Assembly (NCBI RefSeq): GCF_900099965.1
Contig: NZ_FNDJ01000001.1
Location: 107,597 to 171,596, forward strand
Reading direction: 5' to 3'
DNA length: 64,000 bases
Source: Nonomuraea jiangxiensis
GTDB taxonomy: Bacteria > Actinomycetota > Actinomycetes > Streptosporangiales > Streptosporangiaceae
A program made the position numbers and the translations under genes. This document shows, piece after piece, positions 35,155 through 43,883 of this stretch (position 1 is its first letter; every line of letters starts with the position of its first letter). The notes under the pieces were generated by a model, which was not told where the DNA came from, did not search any database, and was given only the letters and a program-made list of their open reading frames with translations.

Positions 35155-37281
35155 ATGTCCGAACTACATGAATCCCGACGTTCAGCACCTCCCTCGCGCA
35201 CTCAAGCCAAGGTGCTGATCCCGGACGAATACCCGATGGTCAGCCTCCTGGGCTCCCGTGACGAGCTGTTGCGCGTCATCGAGGGGGCCTTCAGGGCCGA
35301 CATCCACGTACGGGGCAACGAGATCACCGTCACCGGCTCCCCCGATGAGAGCGGCACCGTGGTGCGCTTGTTCGAGGAGCTGGTCGAAGTGCTCCGCAGC
35401 GGTGGCGAGCTCACCCCCGACGCGGTCGAGCGCAGCATCGCCATGCTCCGCATGACCTCCGACCGTCCCGCCGAGGTGCTGTCACTCGACATCCTCTCCT
35501 CGCGCGGGCGGACCATCAGGCCCAAGACCGTCAACCAGAAGCGCTACGTCGACGCGATCGACAAGCACACGATCGTGTTCGGCATCGGCCCGGCGGGCAC
35601 CGGCAAGACCTATCTCGCGATGGCCAAGGCCGTGCGGGCGTTGCAGGAGAAGCGGGTCAACCGGATCATCCTGACCCGCCCCGCCGTCGAGGCGGGAGAG
35701 CGGCTCGGCTTCCTGCCCGGCACGCTCTACGAGAAGATCGACCCCTACCTGCGCCCGCTCTACGACGCGCTGCACGACATGATCGACCCCGACTCCATCC
35801 CCAAGCTGATGGCCGCCGGCACCATCGAGGTCGCCCCCCTCGCGTATATGCGGGGCCGGGCGCTCCCCATGGGGACCGGCGTGCTCACTCCGGACGGGTT
35901 CCGCTCCATCGGGGAGCTGGAAGTCGGTGACCTCGTCATCGGGTCCAACGGTGAGCCGACTCCGGTGCTCGGGGTCTATCCGCAGGGAGAAAAGAAGATC
36001 TATCGGCTCTTCAGCCAGGACGGCGCCTCGGTGCTCGCCTCTGAAGACCATCTCTGGGCCGTACGCACTCGTGACGACGCCAATCGGGGCAAGCCGTGGC
36101 GGGTGCTGGAGACGAAGGAGATGATCGGCGACCTGCGGACGGCGCACTACCGGAAGTGGCAGTTGCCGCTGCTGAGCGCGCCGGTCTGCTTCCCCGAGCG
36201 CGAGGTTCCCATGGACCCGTACGCGCTCGGCCTGCTTCTGGGAGACGGATGCGTCACCGGGACGACCACCCCGAGTTTCGCGACCAACGACCCCGAACTC
36301 GCCGAAGCACTCGAGCACGCGCTCCCCGGCGTGCGGGCGAGGTGGAGAAGCGGCCCCAATTACGTGCTCAACCGGGTGAGGAAGCCCGGGGACACCGTGA
36401 CGATCGCCAACCCGGTCACCGACGTCATGCGGCGGCTGGGCCTTTCCGGCCGGGGATCACACACGAAGTTCGTCCCCGAGGTCTATCTCCGCAACACATC
36501 GGAGATCAGGATCGCGGTGCTGCAGGGTCTGCTCGACGCGGACGGAGGTCCTGTCACCCAGCAGGGACGCACCTGCAGGATCCAGTTCACCACCGTGTCG
36601 CCGCGGCTTCGTGACGACGTCGTCTTCCTCGTCCAGTCCCTCGGAGGCGTGGCCTACGCTCACGAGCGTCCGGCCGCTGGACGCAGGCCGGGACTGGCGA
36701 AGGGCCGGCCGGTCCGCCATCGCCATGACGCCTACACCCTCGATATCCGGCTTCCGGAGGGCATCCAGCCTTTCCGGTTGTCGCGGAAGGCGGAGATCTA
36801 CAAGACGTACGGAGGCGGTCGTCCCGTGCGCTTCGTGGACCGCATCGAGCCGCGTGGCACGGCGGAGTGTGTCTGCATCCAGGTGGCGGCGGAGGACTCG
36901 CTCTACGTCACCGAGGACTTCCTGCTGACACACAACACGCTCAATGATGCCTTCATCATCCTCGACGAGGCGCAAAACTCCTCGGCCGAGCAGATGAAGA
37001 TGTTCCTGACCAGGCTGGGGTTCAACTCCAAGATCGTGGTGACCGGTGACGTGACGCAGGTCGACCTGCCCGCGGGCACGCTGAGCGGGCTGCGGGTCGT
37101 CCAGGAGATCCTCGACGGCATTCCCGACATCCACTTCGCGCGCCTGTCCAGTGCCGACGTGGTCCGGCACAAGCTGGTCAGCGACATCGTCGACGCCTAC
37201 GGGCGTTACGACGCGCTGCAGGAGCCCAAGCGTCTCCAGCAGCAACGGGGGAAGCGGCGGGTGAGCGAACATGAGCATTGA
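35155..37281 (+). CDS. phoH: PhoH family ATPase, interrupted by an intein
   Basis: PhoH-like proteins are RNA-helicase-related P-loop ATPases linked to phosphate starvation and ribosome or RNA metabolism; this actinobacterial type precedes ybeY. The host protein is encoded in two exteins: residues 1-235 (ending YMRGR) contain Walker [10 protein letters not shown], and residues 595-708 (starting TLNDAF) contain Walker [10 protein letters not shown] and the [10 protein letters not shown] motif. Joined they give a 349-residue protein of normal length with the unbroken family motif YMRGRTLNDAF. The 359-residue segment between is an intein. Start ATG 35155 follows a weak site; ybeY overlaps the stop by 11 bases. 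Confidence 0.93.
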   Translation: MSELHESRRSAPPSRTQAKVLIPDEYPMVSLLGSRDELLRVIEGAFRADIHVRGNEITVTGSPDESGTVVRLFEELVEVLRSGGELTPDAVERSIAMLRMTSDRPAEVLSLDILSSRGRTIRPKTVNQKRYVDAIDKHTIVFGIGPAGTGKTYLAMAKAVRALQEKRVNRIILTRPAVEAGERLGFLPGTLYEKIDPYLRPLYDALHDMIDPDSIPKLMAAGTIEVAPLAYMRGRALPMGTGVLTPDGFRSIGELEVGDLVIGSNGEPTPVLGVYPQGEKKIYRLFSQDGASVLASEDHLWAVRTRDDANRGKPWRVLETKEMIGDLRTAHYRKWQLPLLSAPVCFPEREVPMDPYALGLLLGDGCVTGTTTPSFATNDPELAEALEHALPGVRARWRSGPNYVLNRVRKPGDTVTIANPVTDVMRRLGLSGRGSHTKFVPEVYLRNTSEIRIAVLQGLLDADGGPVTQQGRTCRIQFTTVSPRLRDDVVFLVQSLGGVAYAHERPAAGRRPGLAKGRPVRHRHDAYTLDIRLPEGIQPFRLSRKAEIYKTYGGGRPVRFVDRIEPRGTAECVCIQVAAEDSLYVTEDFLLTHNTLNDAFIILDEAQNSSAEQMKMFLTRLGFNSKIVVTGDVTQVDLPAGTLSGLRVVQEILDGIPDIHFARLSSADVVRHKLVSDIVDAYGRYDALQEPKRLQQQRGKRRVSEHEH
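35860..36936 (+). mobile_element. Intein with LAGLIDADG endonuclease (class 3 features) in PhoH
   Basis: 359 residues, PhoH numbering 236-594. The first residue is Ala rather than Cys/Ser. Splicing block A is [20 protein letters not shown]; block B is ASEDHLW with H299 and W301; block F is CVCIQV with C574 at the usual Asp position; the C-terminus is LLTHN with His593-Asn594, and the next extein residue is Thr595. Ala1 plus W/C/T at these positions is the class 3 signature, in which the block F Cys starts splicing. The middle holds two LAGLIDADG motifs: LGLLLGDG (358-365) and LLDADG (459-464), so homing may be active. Codon use is slightly less GC-biased than the exteins. Confidence 0.93.
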
Positions 37282-37747
37282 GATCAACAACGAGTCGGGG
37301 GTCGGGGTCGACGAGGAGCGGCTCGGCGCGCTGGCGGCTCACGTGCTCCGCGAGATGGGGATCAACCCGCTGGCCGAGCTGTCGATCGTCGTGGTCGACG
37401 AGGACGCGATGGCCGAGCTGCACGAGAAGTGGATGGGCGAGCCGGGACCGACCGACGTGCTGGCGTTCCCGATGGACGAGTTGCGTCCGGGCGGGGGCGC
37501 CCGGGGCGACGCCGAGAGCCCGGCCGACCCGGCGCTGCTCGGTGACGTCGTGCTGTGCCCGCAGGTCGCCGCCAGGCAGGCGGAGGAGGCGGGGCACAGC
37601 GCCACGGACGAGCTGGAGCTGCTGTGCACGCACGGCATCCTTCACCTGCTCGGCTACGACCACGCCGAGCCGGAGGAGCACAAGGAGATGTTCGGACTCC
37701 AGTCCCGGCTCCTGGAGTCGTGGCAGGGGGTGCGCGACCCGCGGTGA
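37271..37747 (+). CDS. ybeY: Endoribonuclease YbeY / rRNA maturation factor
   Basis: YbeY is a zinc-dependent RNase that processes 16S rRNA 3' ends and takes part in ribosome quality control. The 158-residue product carries the H3xH5xH motif, [20 protein letters not shown], plus [18 protein letters not shown] and [14 protein letters not shown] strands ([14 protein letters not shown]). It starts within the end of phoH and its stop overlaps the next start (GTGA). Confidence 0.95.
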   Translation: MSIEINNESGVGVDEERLGALAAHVLREMGINPLAELSIVVVDEDAMAELHEKWMGEPGPTDVLAFPMDELRPGGGARGDAESPADPALLGDVVLCPQVAARQAEEAGHSATDELELLCTHGILHLLGYDHAEPEEHKEMFGLQSRLLESWQGVRDPR

Positions 37748-39039
37748 ACGCCTGGTTGTTGCTGGCCATCGCCCTTGTGATCATCGGTGGCCTGATCGCC
37801 GGGGCGGAGACGGCCCTGACGCGCATCTCCAGGGTGCGGGCCGAGGAGTTCGTGCGTGACGCCAGGCGGGGCGCGGGGCGGCTGCAGGCCATCGTGACCG
37901 ACCCGCCCCGCTACCTCAACCTGCTGTTGCTGCTCAGGCTGAGCTGCGAGCTGGTGGCCACGGTGATCGCGACGCTGCTGTTCATCGACCTCCTGGACGA
38001 CCAGGGCTGGGCCTATGTCTGGGCCGCCGTCGCGATGATCGTGACCAGCTACGTCGTGGTCGGGGTCATGCCGCGTACGCTGGGCCGCCAGCACGCGGAG
38101 CCGGTGGCGCTGGCCAGCGCCCCCATCGTCTACGGCCTGACCCGCATCTTCGGCCCCCTGCCCAAGCTGCTGATCCTGCTGGGCAACGCGCTGACCCCGG
38201 GCAAGGGGTTCCGCGACGGTCCGTTCACCTCGGAGGCCGAGCTGCGCGACCTGGTCGACCTGGCCGAGGAGCGCCGGGTGATCGAGCCCGACGAGCGCGA
38301 GATGATCCATTCGGTCTTCGAGCTGGGTGACACGCTGGTGCGCGAGGTCATGGTGCCGCGCACCGACATGGTCTACATCGAGCGCGGCAAGACCATCAGC
38401 CAGGCCCTGTCGCTGGCGCTGCGCAGCGGCTTCTCCCGCATTCCCGTGGTGGGGGAGAACGAGGACGACGTCATCGGCATCGCCTACCTCAAGGACATCG
38501 CCCGCAAGATCCACGAGTCGGGGGAGGGCGGCGGCAAGGACACGGTCGAGTCGATCATGCGCTCGGCCGCCTACGTGCCGGAGAGCAAGCCCATCGACCA
38601 GCTCATGCGCGAGATGCAGGCGCGGCAGATCCACATGGCCATCGTCATCGACGAATACGGCGGCACCGCCGGCCTGGTCACCATCGAGGACGTGCTGGAG
38701 GAGATCGTCGGCGAGATCACCGACGAATACGACCAGGAGGCGCCGCGGGTGGAGTCCATGCCGGACGGTGCCCTGCGGGTGACGGCCCGGATGCCGGTGG
38801 ACGAGCTGGCCGAGCTCTTCCACACCGAGATCGACGTGGACGACGTCGAGACGGTGGGCGGGCTGCTCGCCCACGCGCTCGGGCGGGTGCCGATCGCCGG
38901 CTCGCACGCGGAGGTGGCCGGGCTCACGCTGACCGCCGAGAGCCTGGCTGGCCGCCGCAACCGCATCAGCACCGTGGTCGTCCGCCGTGACACGCCGCCG
39001 GAGGACGAGGTCGTGCCGGCCGCCGCCGAACGGGAGTGA
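37744..39039 (+). CDS. CNNM/CorC family membrane protein (hemolysin-like)
   Basis: 431 residues. The N-terminal CNNM membrane domain has four helices ([25 protein letters not shown] with the conserved [31 protein letters not shown], and [15 protein letters not shown]), followed by a CBS pair ([79 protein letters not shown]) and a C-terminal CorC_HlyC domain. Relatives move or sense Mg2+/Co2+. GTG start overlaps the ybeY stop. An intrinsic hairpin with a U run sits ~300 bases downstream at 39333. Confidence 0.92.
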   Translation: MNAWLLLAIALVIIGGLIAGAETALTRISRVRAEEFVRDARRGAGRLQAIVTDPPRYLNLLLLLRLSCELVATVIATLLFIDLLDDQGWAYVWAAVAMIVTSYVVVGVMPRTLGRQHAEPVALASAPIVYGLTRIFGPLPKLLILLGNALTPGKGFRDGPFTSEAELRDLVDLAEERRVIEPDEREMIHSVFELGDTLVREVMVPRTDMVYIERGKTISQALSLALRSGFSRIPVVGENEDDVIGIAYLKDIARKIHESGEGGGKDTVESIMRSAAYVPESKPIDQLMREMQARQIHMAIVIDEYGGTAGLVTIEDVLEEIVGEITDEYDQEAPRVESMPDGALRVTARMPVDELAELFHTEIDVDDVETVGGLLAHALGRVPIAGSHAEVAGLTLTAESLAGRRNRISTVVVRRDTPPEDEVVPAAAERE

Positions 39040-39055
39040 ACCGCATGCCGGAGTA

Positions 39056-39122
39056 GTCCGCCGGGCGGAGCGGGTCTGCCGGGCGGAGTGGTCCGCCGGG
39101 CGGAGTGGTCCGCAGGCCGGAC
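39056..39122 (+). repeat. 17-nt tandem repeat after the CNNM gene
   Basis: Four degenerate copies of a unit gtccgccgggcggagtg. Each copy is itself partly self-complementary (ccgcc/ggcgg), so it can fold as short hairpins. Confidence 0.7.
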
Positions 39123-39332
39123 TGACGTGCAGGAAACCGCCGGGCGGACAAATGTGGGTAGATCTCGCAAGCGTTCTACAAGTCATCTGCAACCCGGGTC
39201 CGGCACTCTCTAATCACGACATCCAGTGCGGTGGGTGTCACAAAGGAGCGACCGAAGGCCGGGTGGGGTTCGCGGCCGGACGGTCGCTCCTGGGGGGAAC
39301 GGCAGCGCCCCTGCTGGGGCGTCGGTCGGCGT

Positions 39333-39376
39333 AAAGGGTGTTCTCGTCCGGTTAATCGGGTGAGAGCACCCTTTTT
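39333..39376 (+). terminator. Intrinsic terminator with U tract
   Basis: Aaagggtgttctc (39333-39345) pairs with gagagcaccctttt (39362-39375) and ends in ttttt, an unusually canonical terminator for such GC-rich DNA. It could end the phoH-ybeY-CNNM transcript or a small RNA. Confidence 0.75.
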
Positions 39377-39445
39377 GCGTGTTGGTGGGAACCTCGGTGG
39401 ATTGCCACATTCGTCGGCGGGGGAGGCTGCGATCCAGGGGGGATC

Positions 39446-40072
39446 ATGAATCGCGAGACCATCGCCTGCGCGATGCTGGCCTGCGCGCTGGCGGGTTGCG
39501 GCGGCGCGGAGAGGCCGAGCGTCCTCGACGCGCGAGCCTCGGCGCAGCTACGCGCCGTGCTGAGCAAGGAGCCCCAGCTGCCCGACGGTTTCACGAACAG
39601 GCCGGACCAGGCGTGGCAGATGCCGTTCAGGCAGGCGGACCGGAACTGCCGGGCCGTGCTGGACCCCGCCGGCGGGCGGGCGCCCGGCCAGGAGCTCACC
39701 GCCCAGGCGGCGGTCACCTACCGCGGCGACGGGCTGGGGGAGCAGGCCGGGGTGGGCCTGGCCCGGTACGCGGGCGACGCGGCCGAGGACCGGCTCGACG
39801 ACCTGGCCGAGGCGCTGGAGTCCTGCCGGGTGGTCCGCGGCTCCGACGGCACCGACCTGCGGCCGCAGGAGCTGGAGATCGAGGGCGACTGGGACGAGGC
39901 CGTGGCCGCGCGGCTGCAGGGGCGGCTGAACGGCTACCCCTACACCGTGGACGTCGTGCTGTCACGGGTGGACGACACGCTGGTGTCCGTGGTGCACACG
40001 GGCATGGACGCCGTGGACACCGCCCGCACCCGCGCAGTGGTCGAGGCGGTCATTTCCCTCGCCACCGCCTAA
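39446..40072 (+). CDS. Hypothetical lipoprotein
   Basis: 208 residues with a lipobox (LAGC, Cys18) after a short hydrophobic signal. The mature part has LPDGFTNRPDQAWQMPFRQADRNCRAVLD and further on YRGDGLGEQAGVGLARYAGDAAEDRLDDLAEALESCRVVR; two Cys besides the lipid Cys may pair. The layout resembles the PknH-type extracellular sensor domains of actinobacterial lipoproteins, but I would call it hypothetical. The ATG has ggggggatc upstream. The stop codon TAA forms part of the -10 element for the next gene. Confidence 0.75.
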   Translation: MNRETIACAMLACALAGCGGAERPSVLDARASAQLRAVLSKEPQLPDGFTNRPDQAWQMPFRQADRNCRAVLDPAGGRAPGQELTAQAAVTYRGDGLGEQAGVGLARYAGDAAEDRLDDLAEALESCRVVRGSDGTDLRPQELEIEGDWDEAVAARLQGRLNGYPYTVDVVLSRVDDTLVSVVHTGMDAVDTARTRAVVEAVISLATA

Positions 40073-40075
40073 CCT
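40070..40075 (+). promoter_or_regulatory. -10 element overlapping the lipoprotein stop
   Basis: TAACCT, whose first three bases are the stop codon, is seven bases before GTG 40083. Confidence 0.4.
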
Positions 40076-40082
40076 TGTGCCC

Positions 40083-40400
40083 GTGACTCTCGATCCTGAA
40101 GACACCAAGATCATCACTCTGGCCCGGGCGACCCGGGCCCGCAACGGCTCCGCGGAGGGGGCCGCCGTACGCGACGAGACCGGGCGCACCTACGCGGCCT
40201 CCAACGTGTCGCTGGAGGCGCTGACGCTGTCGGCGGTGCAGGTGGCGGTGGCCATGGCCGTCTCCAGCGGCGCGCGCTCCCTGGAGGGCGTGGCGCTGGT
40301 GACCGAGGGCGACCCGAGCGCCGCCGACACGGCCGTGGCCGCCGAGCTGGGCGTCAAGACGCTGCTCGTGGCCGGCCCTGACGGCACCCTGCGGGGCTGA
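40083..40400 (+). CDS. Cytidine-deaminase-like protein lacking catalytic residues
   Basis: 105 residues, found just upstream of era in many actinobacteria and usually named cytidine deaminase. The fold is suggested by EGAAVRDETGRTYAASNVSLEALTLSAVQVAVAMAVSSG, which aligns with the region of CDA that normally reads NVENASYGLTICAER. Here the zinc-ligand Cys/His-Ala-Glu and the later PCxxC are absent, so deaminase activity is not expected. There are no Cys in the protein. GTG 40083 is chosen over 40077 by its position seven bases after TAACCT and by family N-termini. A structural role near Era is possible but unproven. Confidence 0.75.
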   Translation: MTLDPEDTKIITLARATRARNGSAEGAAVRDETGRTYAASNVSLEALTLSAVQVAVAMAVSSGARSLEGVALVTEGDPSAADTAVAAELGVKTLLVAGPDGTLRG

Positions 40401-40401
40401 C

Positions 40402-40878
40402 ATGCCGATGTCGCCATTCCTGGCGAGGCTGCGGGAGAAGGTCGGCTCCGAGCTGCTCATGCTGCCGTCGGTGTCGGGGTTCGTGTTCGACGGGGACGGC
40501 CGGGTGCTGATGGCCTCGCACGGCGACGTGCACCTCTGGGCGGCCCCCGGCGGCGGCGTTGACCCCGACGAACGCCCCGAGGACGCCGTCGTCAGGGAGC
40601 TGCGGGAGGAGCTCGGCATCACCATCGAGGTACGCGGCCTGATCGGCGTCTACGGCGGCCCCGACTTCCGCACGGTCTACCCGAACGGCCACCAGGTGGG
40701 CTACGTCATCGCGGCCTACGGCTGCGTGATCGTCTCGGGCGAGCCCGAGCCGGACGGCGTGGAGATCAACGACTACCGATGGGTGTCGGAGGAGGAGCTC
40801 GCCGGCCTCCGTACGACGGCGTGGACGCCCCGGGTGGCGCCCCAGGCGTTCGCGTGGTGGCGTGCCCATGCCGGTTGA
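40402..40878 (+). CDS. NUDIX hydrolase
   Basis: 158 residues with a complete Nudix box, GGGVDPDERPEDAVVRELREELGI, matching GX5EX7REUXEEXGU. The fold hydrolyses nucleoside diphosphates linked to another group; substrate unknown. ATG 40402 begins one base after the stop of the preceding gene, so the two are probably translated together. It precedes era. Confidence 0.9.
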   Translation: MPMSPFLARLREKVGSELLMLPSVSGFVFDGDGRVLMASHGDVHLWAAPGGGVDPDERPEDAVVRELREELGITIEVRGLIGVYGGPDFRTVYPNGHQVGYVIAAYGCVIVSGEPEPDGVEINDYRWVSEEELAGLRTTAWTPRVAPQAFAWWRAHAG

Positions 40879-40883
40879 TAGGC

Positions 40884-40889
40884 CAGAAT
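40884..40889 (+). promoter_or_regulatory. -10-like element before era
   Basis: CAGAAT, seven bases before GTG 40897. Confidence 0.3.
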
Positions 40890-40896
40890 GCACTAT

Positions 40897-41805
40897 GTGA
40901 CTTCGCCAGACAACCATCGCGCCGGATTCGCCTGCTTCGTGGGGAGGCCGAACGTCGGCAAGTCCACACTGATGAACGCCTTGGTCGGCACGAAGGTGGC
41001 GATCACCTCCTCCAAGCCGCAGACGACCAGGCGCGCCATCAGGGGCATCGTGCACCGCCCCGACGCCCAGCTCATCATCGTCGACACGCCTGGGCTGCAC
41101 CGCCCTCGCACGCTGCTCGGCGAGCGGCTCGACAGCCTGGTGCTGTCCACGCTGACCGAGGTGGACGCGATCGGCTTCTGCGTGCCCGCCAACGAGCCGA
41201 TCGGCAAGGGCGACCGGTTCATCGCCGAGAAGCTGTCGGCGGTCAGGAAGACCCCCGTCATCGCGGTCGTGACCAAGTGCGACCTGGCGAGCAGGGAGCA
41301 GATCGCGGCGCAGCTGCTCGCGGTCTCGGAGGTGGCGGAGTTCGCGGCGGTGGTGCCGGTGTCCGCGCAGTCGGGGGAGCAGCTCGACGTGCTCGCCGAC
41401 GTGCTGATCGAGCACCTGCCCGAGTCGCCGCCGCTCTACGAGGACGGGCAGCTCACCGACGAGCCCGAGCAGGTGCTGGTGGGCGAGCTGATCAGGGAGG
41501 CGGCTCTGGAGGGCGTACGCGACGAGCTGCCGCACTCGATCGCCGTGGTCGTGGACGAGATGCTGCCCCGGGAGGGGCGCGAGGACCTGCTGGACATCTA
41601 CGCGCACATGTTCGTGGAGCGGCCCTCGCAGAAGGCGATCGTCATCGGGCACAAGGGGCAGCGGCTGCGCGAGGTGGGCACCAACGCCCGCAAGCAGATC
41701 GAGGCGCTGCTGGGCACCCGGGTCTACCTGGACCTGCGCATCAGCGTGGCCAAGGACTGGCAGCGCGACCCCAAGCAGCTGCGCCGCCTGGGCTTCTACG
41801 ACTGA
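40897..41805 (+). CDS. era: GTPase Era
   Basis: Era couples 16S rRNA 3'-end maturation to ribosome assembly. The product (302 residues from GTG 40897; 305 from ATG 40888) has GRPNVGKST (G1), TTRRA (G2), DTPGLH (G3), TKCD (G4) and SAQSG (G5), followed by the KH domain (AIVIGHKGQRLREVGTNARKQIEALLGTRVYLDLRISV). YbeY upstream acts in the same rRNA pathway. I favour GTG 40897 because a -10-like element is seven bases upstream and ATG 40888 has no ribosome site. Confidence 0.95.
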   Translation: MTSPDNHRAGFACFVGRPNVGKSTLMNALVGTKVAITSSKPQTTRRAIRGIVHRPDAQLIIVDTPGLHRPRTLLGERLDSLVLSTLTEVDAIGFCVPANEPIGKGDRFIAEKLSAVRKTPVIAVVTKCDLASREQIAAQLLAVSEVAEFAAVVPVSAQSGEQLDVLADVLIEHLPESPPLYEDGQLTDEPEQVLVGELIREAALEGVRDELPHSIAVVVDEMLPREGREDLLDIYAHMFVERPSQKAIVIGHKGQRLREVGTNARKQIEALLGTRVYLDLRISVAKDWQRDPKQLRRLGFYD

Positions 41806-41832
41806 CCGGCCCCGCCGCCCGCGGTGCCTCGC

Positions 41833-42300
41833 CTAGCGTCTGAAGAGCGTCAGGAGCGAGAGCACCACCACCGCCAGCGCGCTGGCCAGCGCGGCGAACC
41901 AGCCGAGCCTGATCACCGGCTCGATCGACAGCAGATCGCCGAGCTGGATGGAGACCCGGTCACGCAGGCCGCTCCCGCCGCTGACGAACATCACCAGCGC
42001 GGGCACCGCCAGCGCCCCGGGAACGGCGGCCAGGGCGGCGATCCGCGGACGGCCGAGCGCGCCGGCCAGGCCGCACGCCAGCGCCGCCAGCCCGGCCACC
42101 AGCGTGTAGACGCCGAGTGTGTCGTCGATGCCGCGCACGTCGTCGGCCACCCCGCCGCCGAGCAGCTCGCTCCTTGCCTCTATGCCGGCCCAGGGCAGGA
42201 CCGCGCAGCACACCAGGAGCGCTCCGGCGACGGCCACGGCCAGCGCGTAGCCGCGACGGGCGCGCGGCCTGGCGGGCGCGGACTGGAGATAATCGGCCAC
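41833..42300 (-). CDS. Hypothetical four-helix membrane protein
   Basis: 155 residues with four predicted helices: GYALAVAVAGALLVCCAVLPWAGI, GVYTLVAGLAALACGLAGAL, IAALAAVPGALAVPALVMFVS and IRLGWFAALASALAVVVLSLLTLF, plus the loop WAGIEAR between helix 1 and 2. Not recognised; such four-helix, Trp-containing proteins are common in actinomycetes. GTG 42300 (VADYLQSAPARP) is chosen since TACAGT lies six bases upstream; the frame to 42360 is a shadow within ureD's end. It follows ureD but has its own promoter and probably no link to urease. Confidence 0.7.
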   Translation of the reverse strand: MADYLQSAPARPRARRGYALAVAVAGALLVCCAVLPWAGIEARSELLGGGVADDVRGIDDTLGVYTLVAGLAALACGLAGALGRPRIAALAAVPGALAVPALVMFVSGGSGLRDRVSIQLGDLLSIEPVIRLGWFAALASALAVVVLSLLTLFRR

Positions 42301-42304
42301 ACGA

Positions 42305-43192
42305 TCACTGTAAGCCGGGCACCGGGCCGTCACCACCGAACGCAACGGAGTCGTCACCATTGATGGTGGTGCGCTCGCCCCATTCGAGGCGGGAGCGCAA
42401 CCCGACCGCGTCGGCGGCCAGGGCGGAAACCAGCGTGCCGGGGCCGGCCAGCGGCAGCACGGCGACCCCGTCGGCCACTCGCGGCTCCTTGGCGACGGCC
42501 GTCAGGAACGTGGTGCCGACGCAGCGGGCCGACCCGTGGACGGCGGGGGAGGTGTCCAGCGCCGGGTCGCCGACGGTGAACTCCTGCCTGAGCAGCGGCA
42601 GGCCGTCTCGGATGGCGTCGAAGCGGGCGTGGCAGCGGCCGGTGGTCTCGCCGTGTCGGCCGAGGACGAGTTCCTCCCGCCAGAGCACGTTCGCGCCGGG
42701 CTCCAGCGTGAGGCGTACCAGGAGGCGGTGCTCGCACCCGGCGGCGAGCACCGTCGGCTCCGGGGTGAAGCGCAGTGTGGCGCCCGTGCCCACGCGGGCG
42801 GTGATCAGCATCTCCGACTCGCCCTCACCGGGCAGGACCAGCGTGCTCGCGACCGAGCCCAGCTCCAGCGTGGTGCGGGGGGCGACGGCCACGTCCAGCG
42901 CCAGCCGGTCGCCGCCGAGCGGGCCCGCCGCCGTGGAGACGAGATGCACGGTGTACGGGCCCGTCTGGCGGAGCGTCAGCGGGGGCGCCGAGGCCAGCCG
43001 CTGGACGACGGTACGGCCGCCGGGCCCCAGGACGGTCGCCACGGCGGCCCGGGCCCGCATCGCCCGCCGGCCGCGCGGCCGTGAGGCCGAGGCCGGGGAG
43101 GCCGGCGGTGGTGAGGCCGAGGCGGGAGACGCCGGCGGTGGTGAGGTCGGGGCAGGGGTGGCCAGCGGTGGTGGGGTCGGGGGCGGGGGCAT
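42305..43192 (-). CDS. ureD: Urease accessory protein UreD
   Basis: UreD (UreH) is part of the UreDFG complex that loads nickel into urease. This 295-residue protein has LRQTGPYTVHLVSTAAGPLGGDRLALDVAVAPRTTLELGSVASTLVLPG, TLRFTPEPTVLAAGCEHRLLVRLTLEPGANVLWREELVLGRHGETTG and GRCHARFDAIRDG, all typical of the beta-rich UreD fold. A Pro/Ala/Ser-rich N-terminal extension of ~40 residues precedes it and may be dispensable; MRARAAVATVLG could be the true start. The ATG overlaps the ureG stop (ATGA). Confidence 0.9.
   Translation of the reverse strand: MPPPPTPPPLATPAPTSPPPASPASASPPPASPASASRPRGRRAMRARAAVATVLGPGGRTVVQRLASAPPLTLRQTGPYTVHLVSTAAGPLGGDRLALDVAVAPRTTLELGSVASTLVLPGEGESEMLITARVGTGATLRFTPEPTVLAAGCEHRLLVRLTLEPGANVLWREELVLGRHGETTGRCHARFDAIRDGLPLLRQEFTVGDPALDTSPAVHGSARCVGTTFLTAVAKEPRVADGVAVLPLAGPGTLVSALAADAVGLRSRLEWGERTTINGDDSVAFGGDGPVPGLQ
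42307..42312 (-). promoter_or_regulatory. -10 element inside the end of ureD
   Basis: TACAGT read leftward, six bases before GTG 42300; drives the small membrane protein separately from ureD. Confidence 0.4.
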
Positions 43193-43869
43193 CAGGCGGC
43201 GGGGGCCGGGTGGTGGGGCTGGGGCCAGGACCAGACCTCGTTGGCGACCCAGGTGGCGACCGTGGCGGCGGTGGGGTCCTGTCTGATCGAGGTGAACAGC
43301 ACGGGCCGCTCGCCGCGCACGGCCGCCGCGTCCCGGGCCATCACGCCCAGGTCGGCCCCCACCATCGAGGCCAGGTCCGTCTTGTTGATGACCAGGAGGT
43401 CGGCCGTGGTGACGCCGGGGCCGCCCTTGCGCGGCACCTTGTCGCCGCCCGACACGTCCAGTACGAAGATCTGCCGGTCGGCCAGGCCCCGGCTGAACGT
43501 GGCCGTCAGGTTGTCGCCACCGCTCTCCACGATCACCAGGTCCAGCGGGCCGAAGCGGTGTTCCAGGGTCTCCACGGCGTCGAGGTTCGCGGCGATGTCG
43601 TCGCGGATGGCGGTGTGCGGGCAGCAGCCCGTCTCGACGGCGAGGATGCGCTCCTGGTCCAGTACGCCCGCCCGGCGCAGGAAGTCGGCGTCCTCCGTGG
43701 TGTAGATGTCGTTGGTCACCACGCCGAGCGACAGCGACCGGCCCAGCGTCCGGCACAGGGCCGCCACCAGGGCCGTCTTGCCGCTCCCGACCGGGCCGCC
43801 CACCCCGAGTCGCAGCGCCCGGTCGTGGCCGTCGGGGGCGTGGTGGTGGTCGTCGTGATTGGCGCCCAT
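43192..43869 (-). CDS. ureG: Urease accessory GTPase UreG
   Basis: UreG is the SIMIBI GTPase that hydrolyses GTP during nickel insertion. The 225-residue product has a His-rich N-terminus ([14 protein letters not shown]) that can bind nickel, Walker [26 protein letters not shown], the nickel-binding ETGCCPHTA (Cys-Pro-His; an extra Cys precedes it), [12 protein letters not shown], and NKTDLA. Start at ATG 43869 with aggaagga about nine bases upstream; the open frame further back is in ureF. Followed by ureD with a four-base overlap. Confidence 0.95.
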   Translation of the reverse strand: MGANHDDHHHAPDGHDRALRLGVGGPVGSGKTALVAALCRTLGRSLSLGVVTNDIYTTEDADFLRRAGVLDQERILAVETGCCPHTAIRDDIAANLDAVETLEHRFGPLDLVIVESGGDNLTATFSRGLADRQIFVLDVSGGDKVPRKGGPGVTTADLLVINKTDLASMVGADLGVMARDAAAVRGERPVLFTSIRQDPTAATVATWVANEVWSWPQPHHPAPAA

Positions 43870-43883
43870 GTCGTGTGTCCTTC

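Larger units (their letters stand above)
39040..39445 (+). other. Non-coding stretch with several stable hairpins
   Basis: Beyond the 17-nt repeats, three hairpins follow in order: ggagcgaccg / cggtcgctcc (39244-39291) with an inner ggccg/cggcc pair, cgcccc-tgct-ggggcg (39306-39321), and a terminator-like hairpin at 39333. Either a small RNA or the leader of the lipoprotein gene would fit. I do not recognise an RNA family; SRP, RNase P, tmRNA and c-di-AMP riboswitch cores were looked for and not seen. Confidence 0.4.

Noticed and set aside
35860..36936. Insertion sequence or frameshifted phoH
   Set aside because: The insert is in frame, has intein splice blocks and LAGLIDADG motifs, and no terminal repeats or target duplication.
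39240..39376. Known RNA families (SRP RNA, RNase P, tmRNA, 6C RNA, c-di-AMP riboswitch)
   Set aside because: None of the core motifs I know for these families was seen, so it is kept only as an unclassified candidate.
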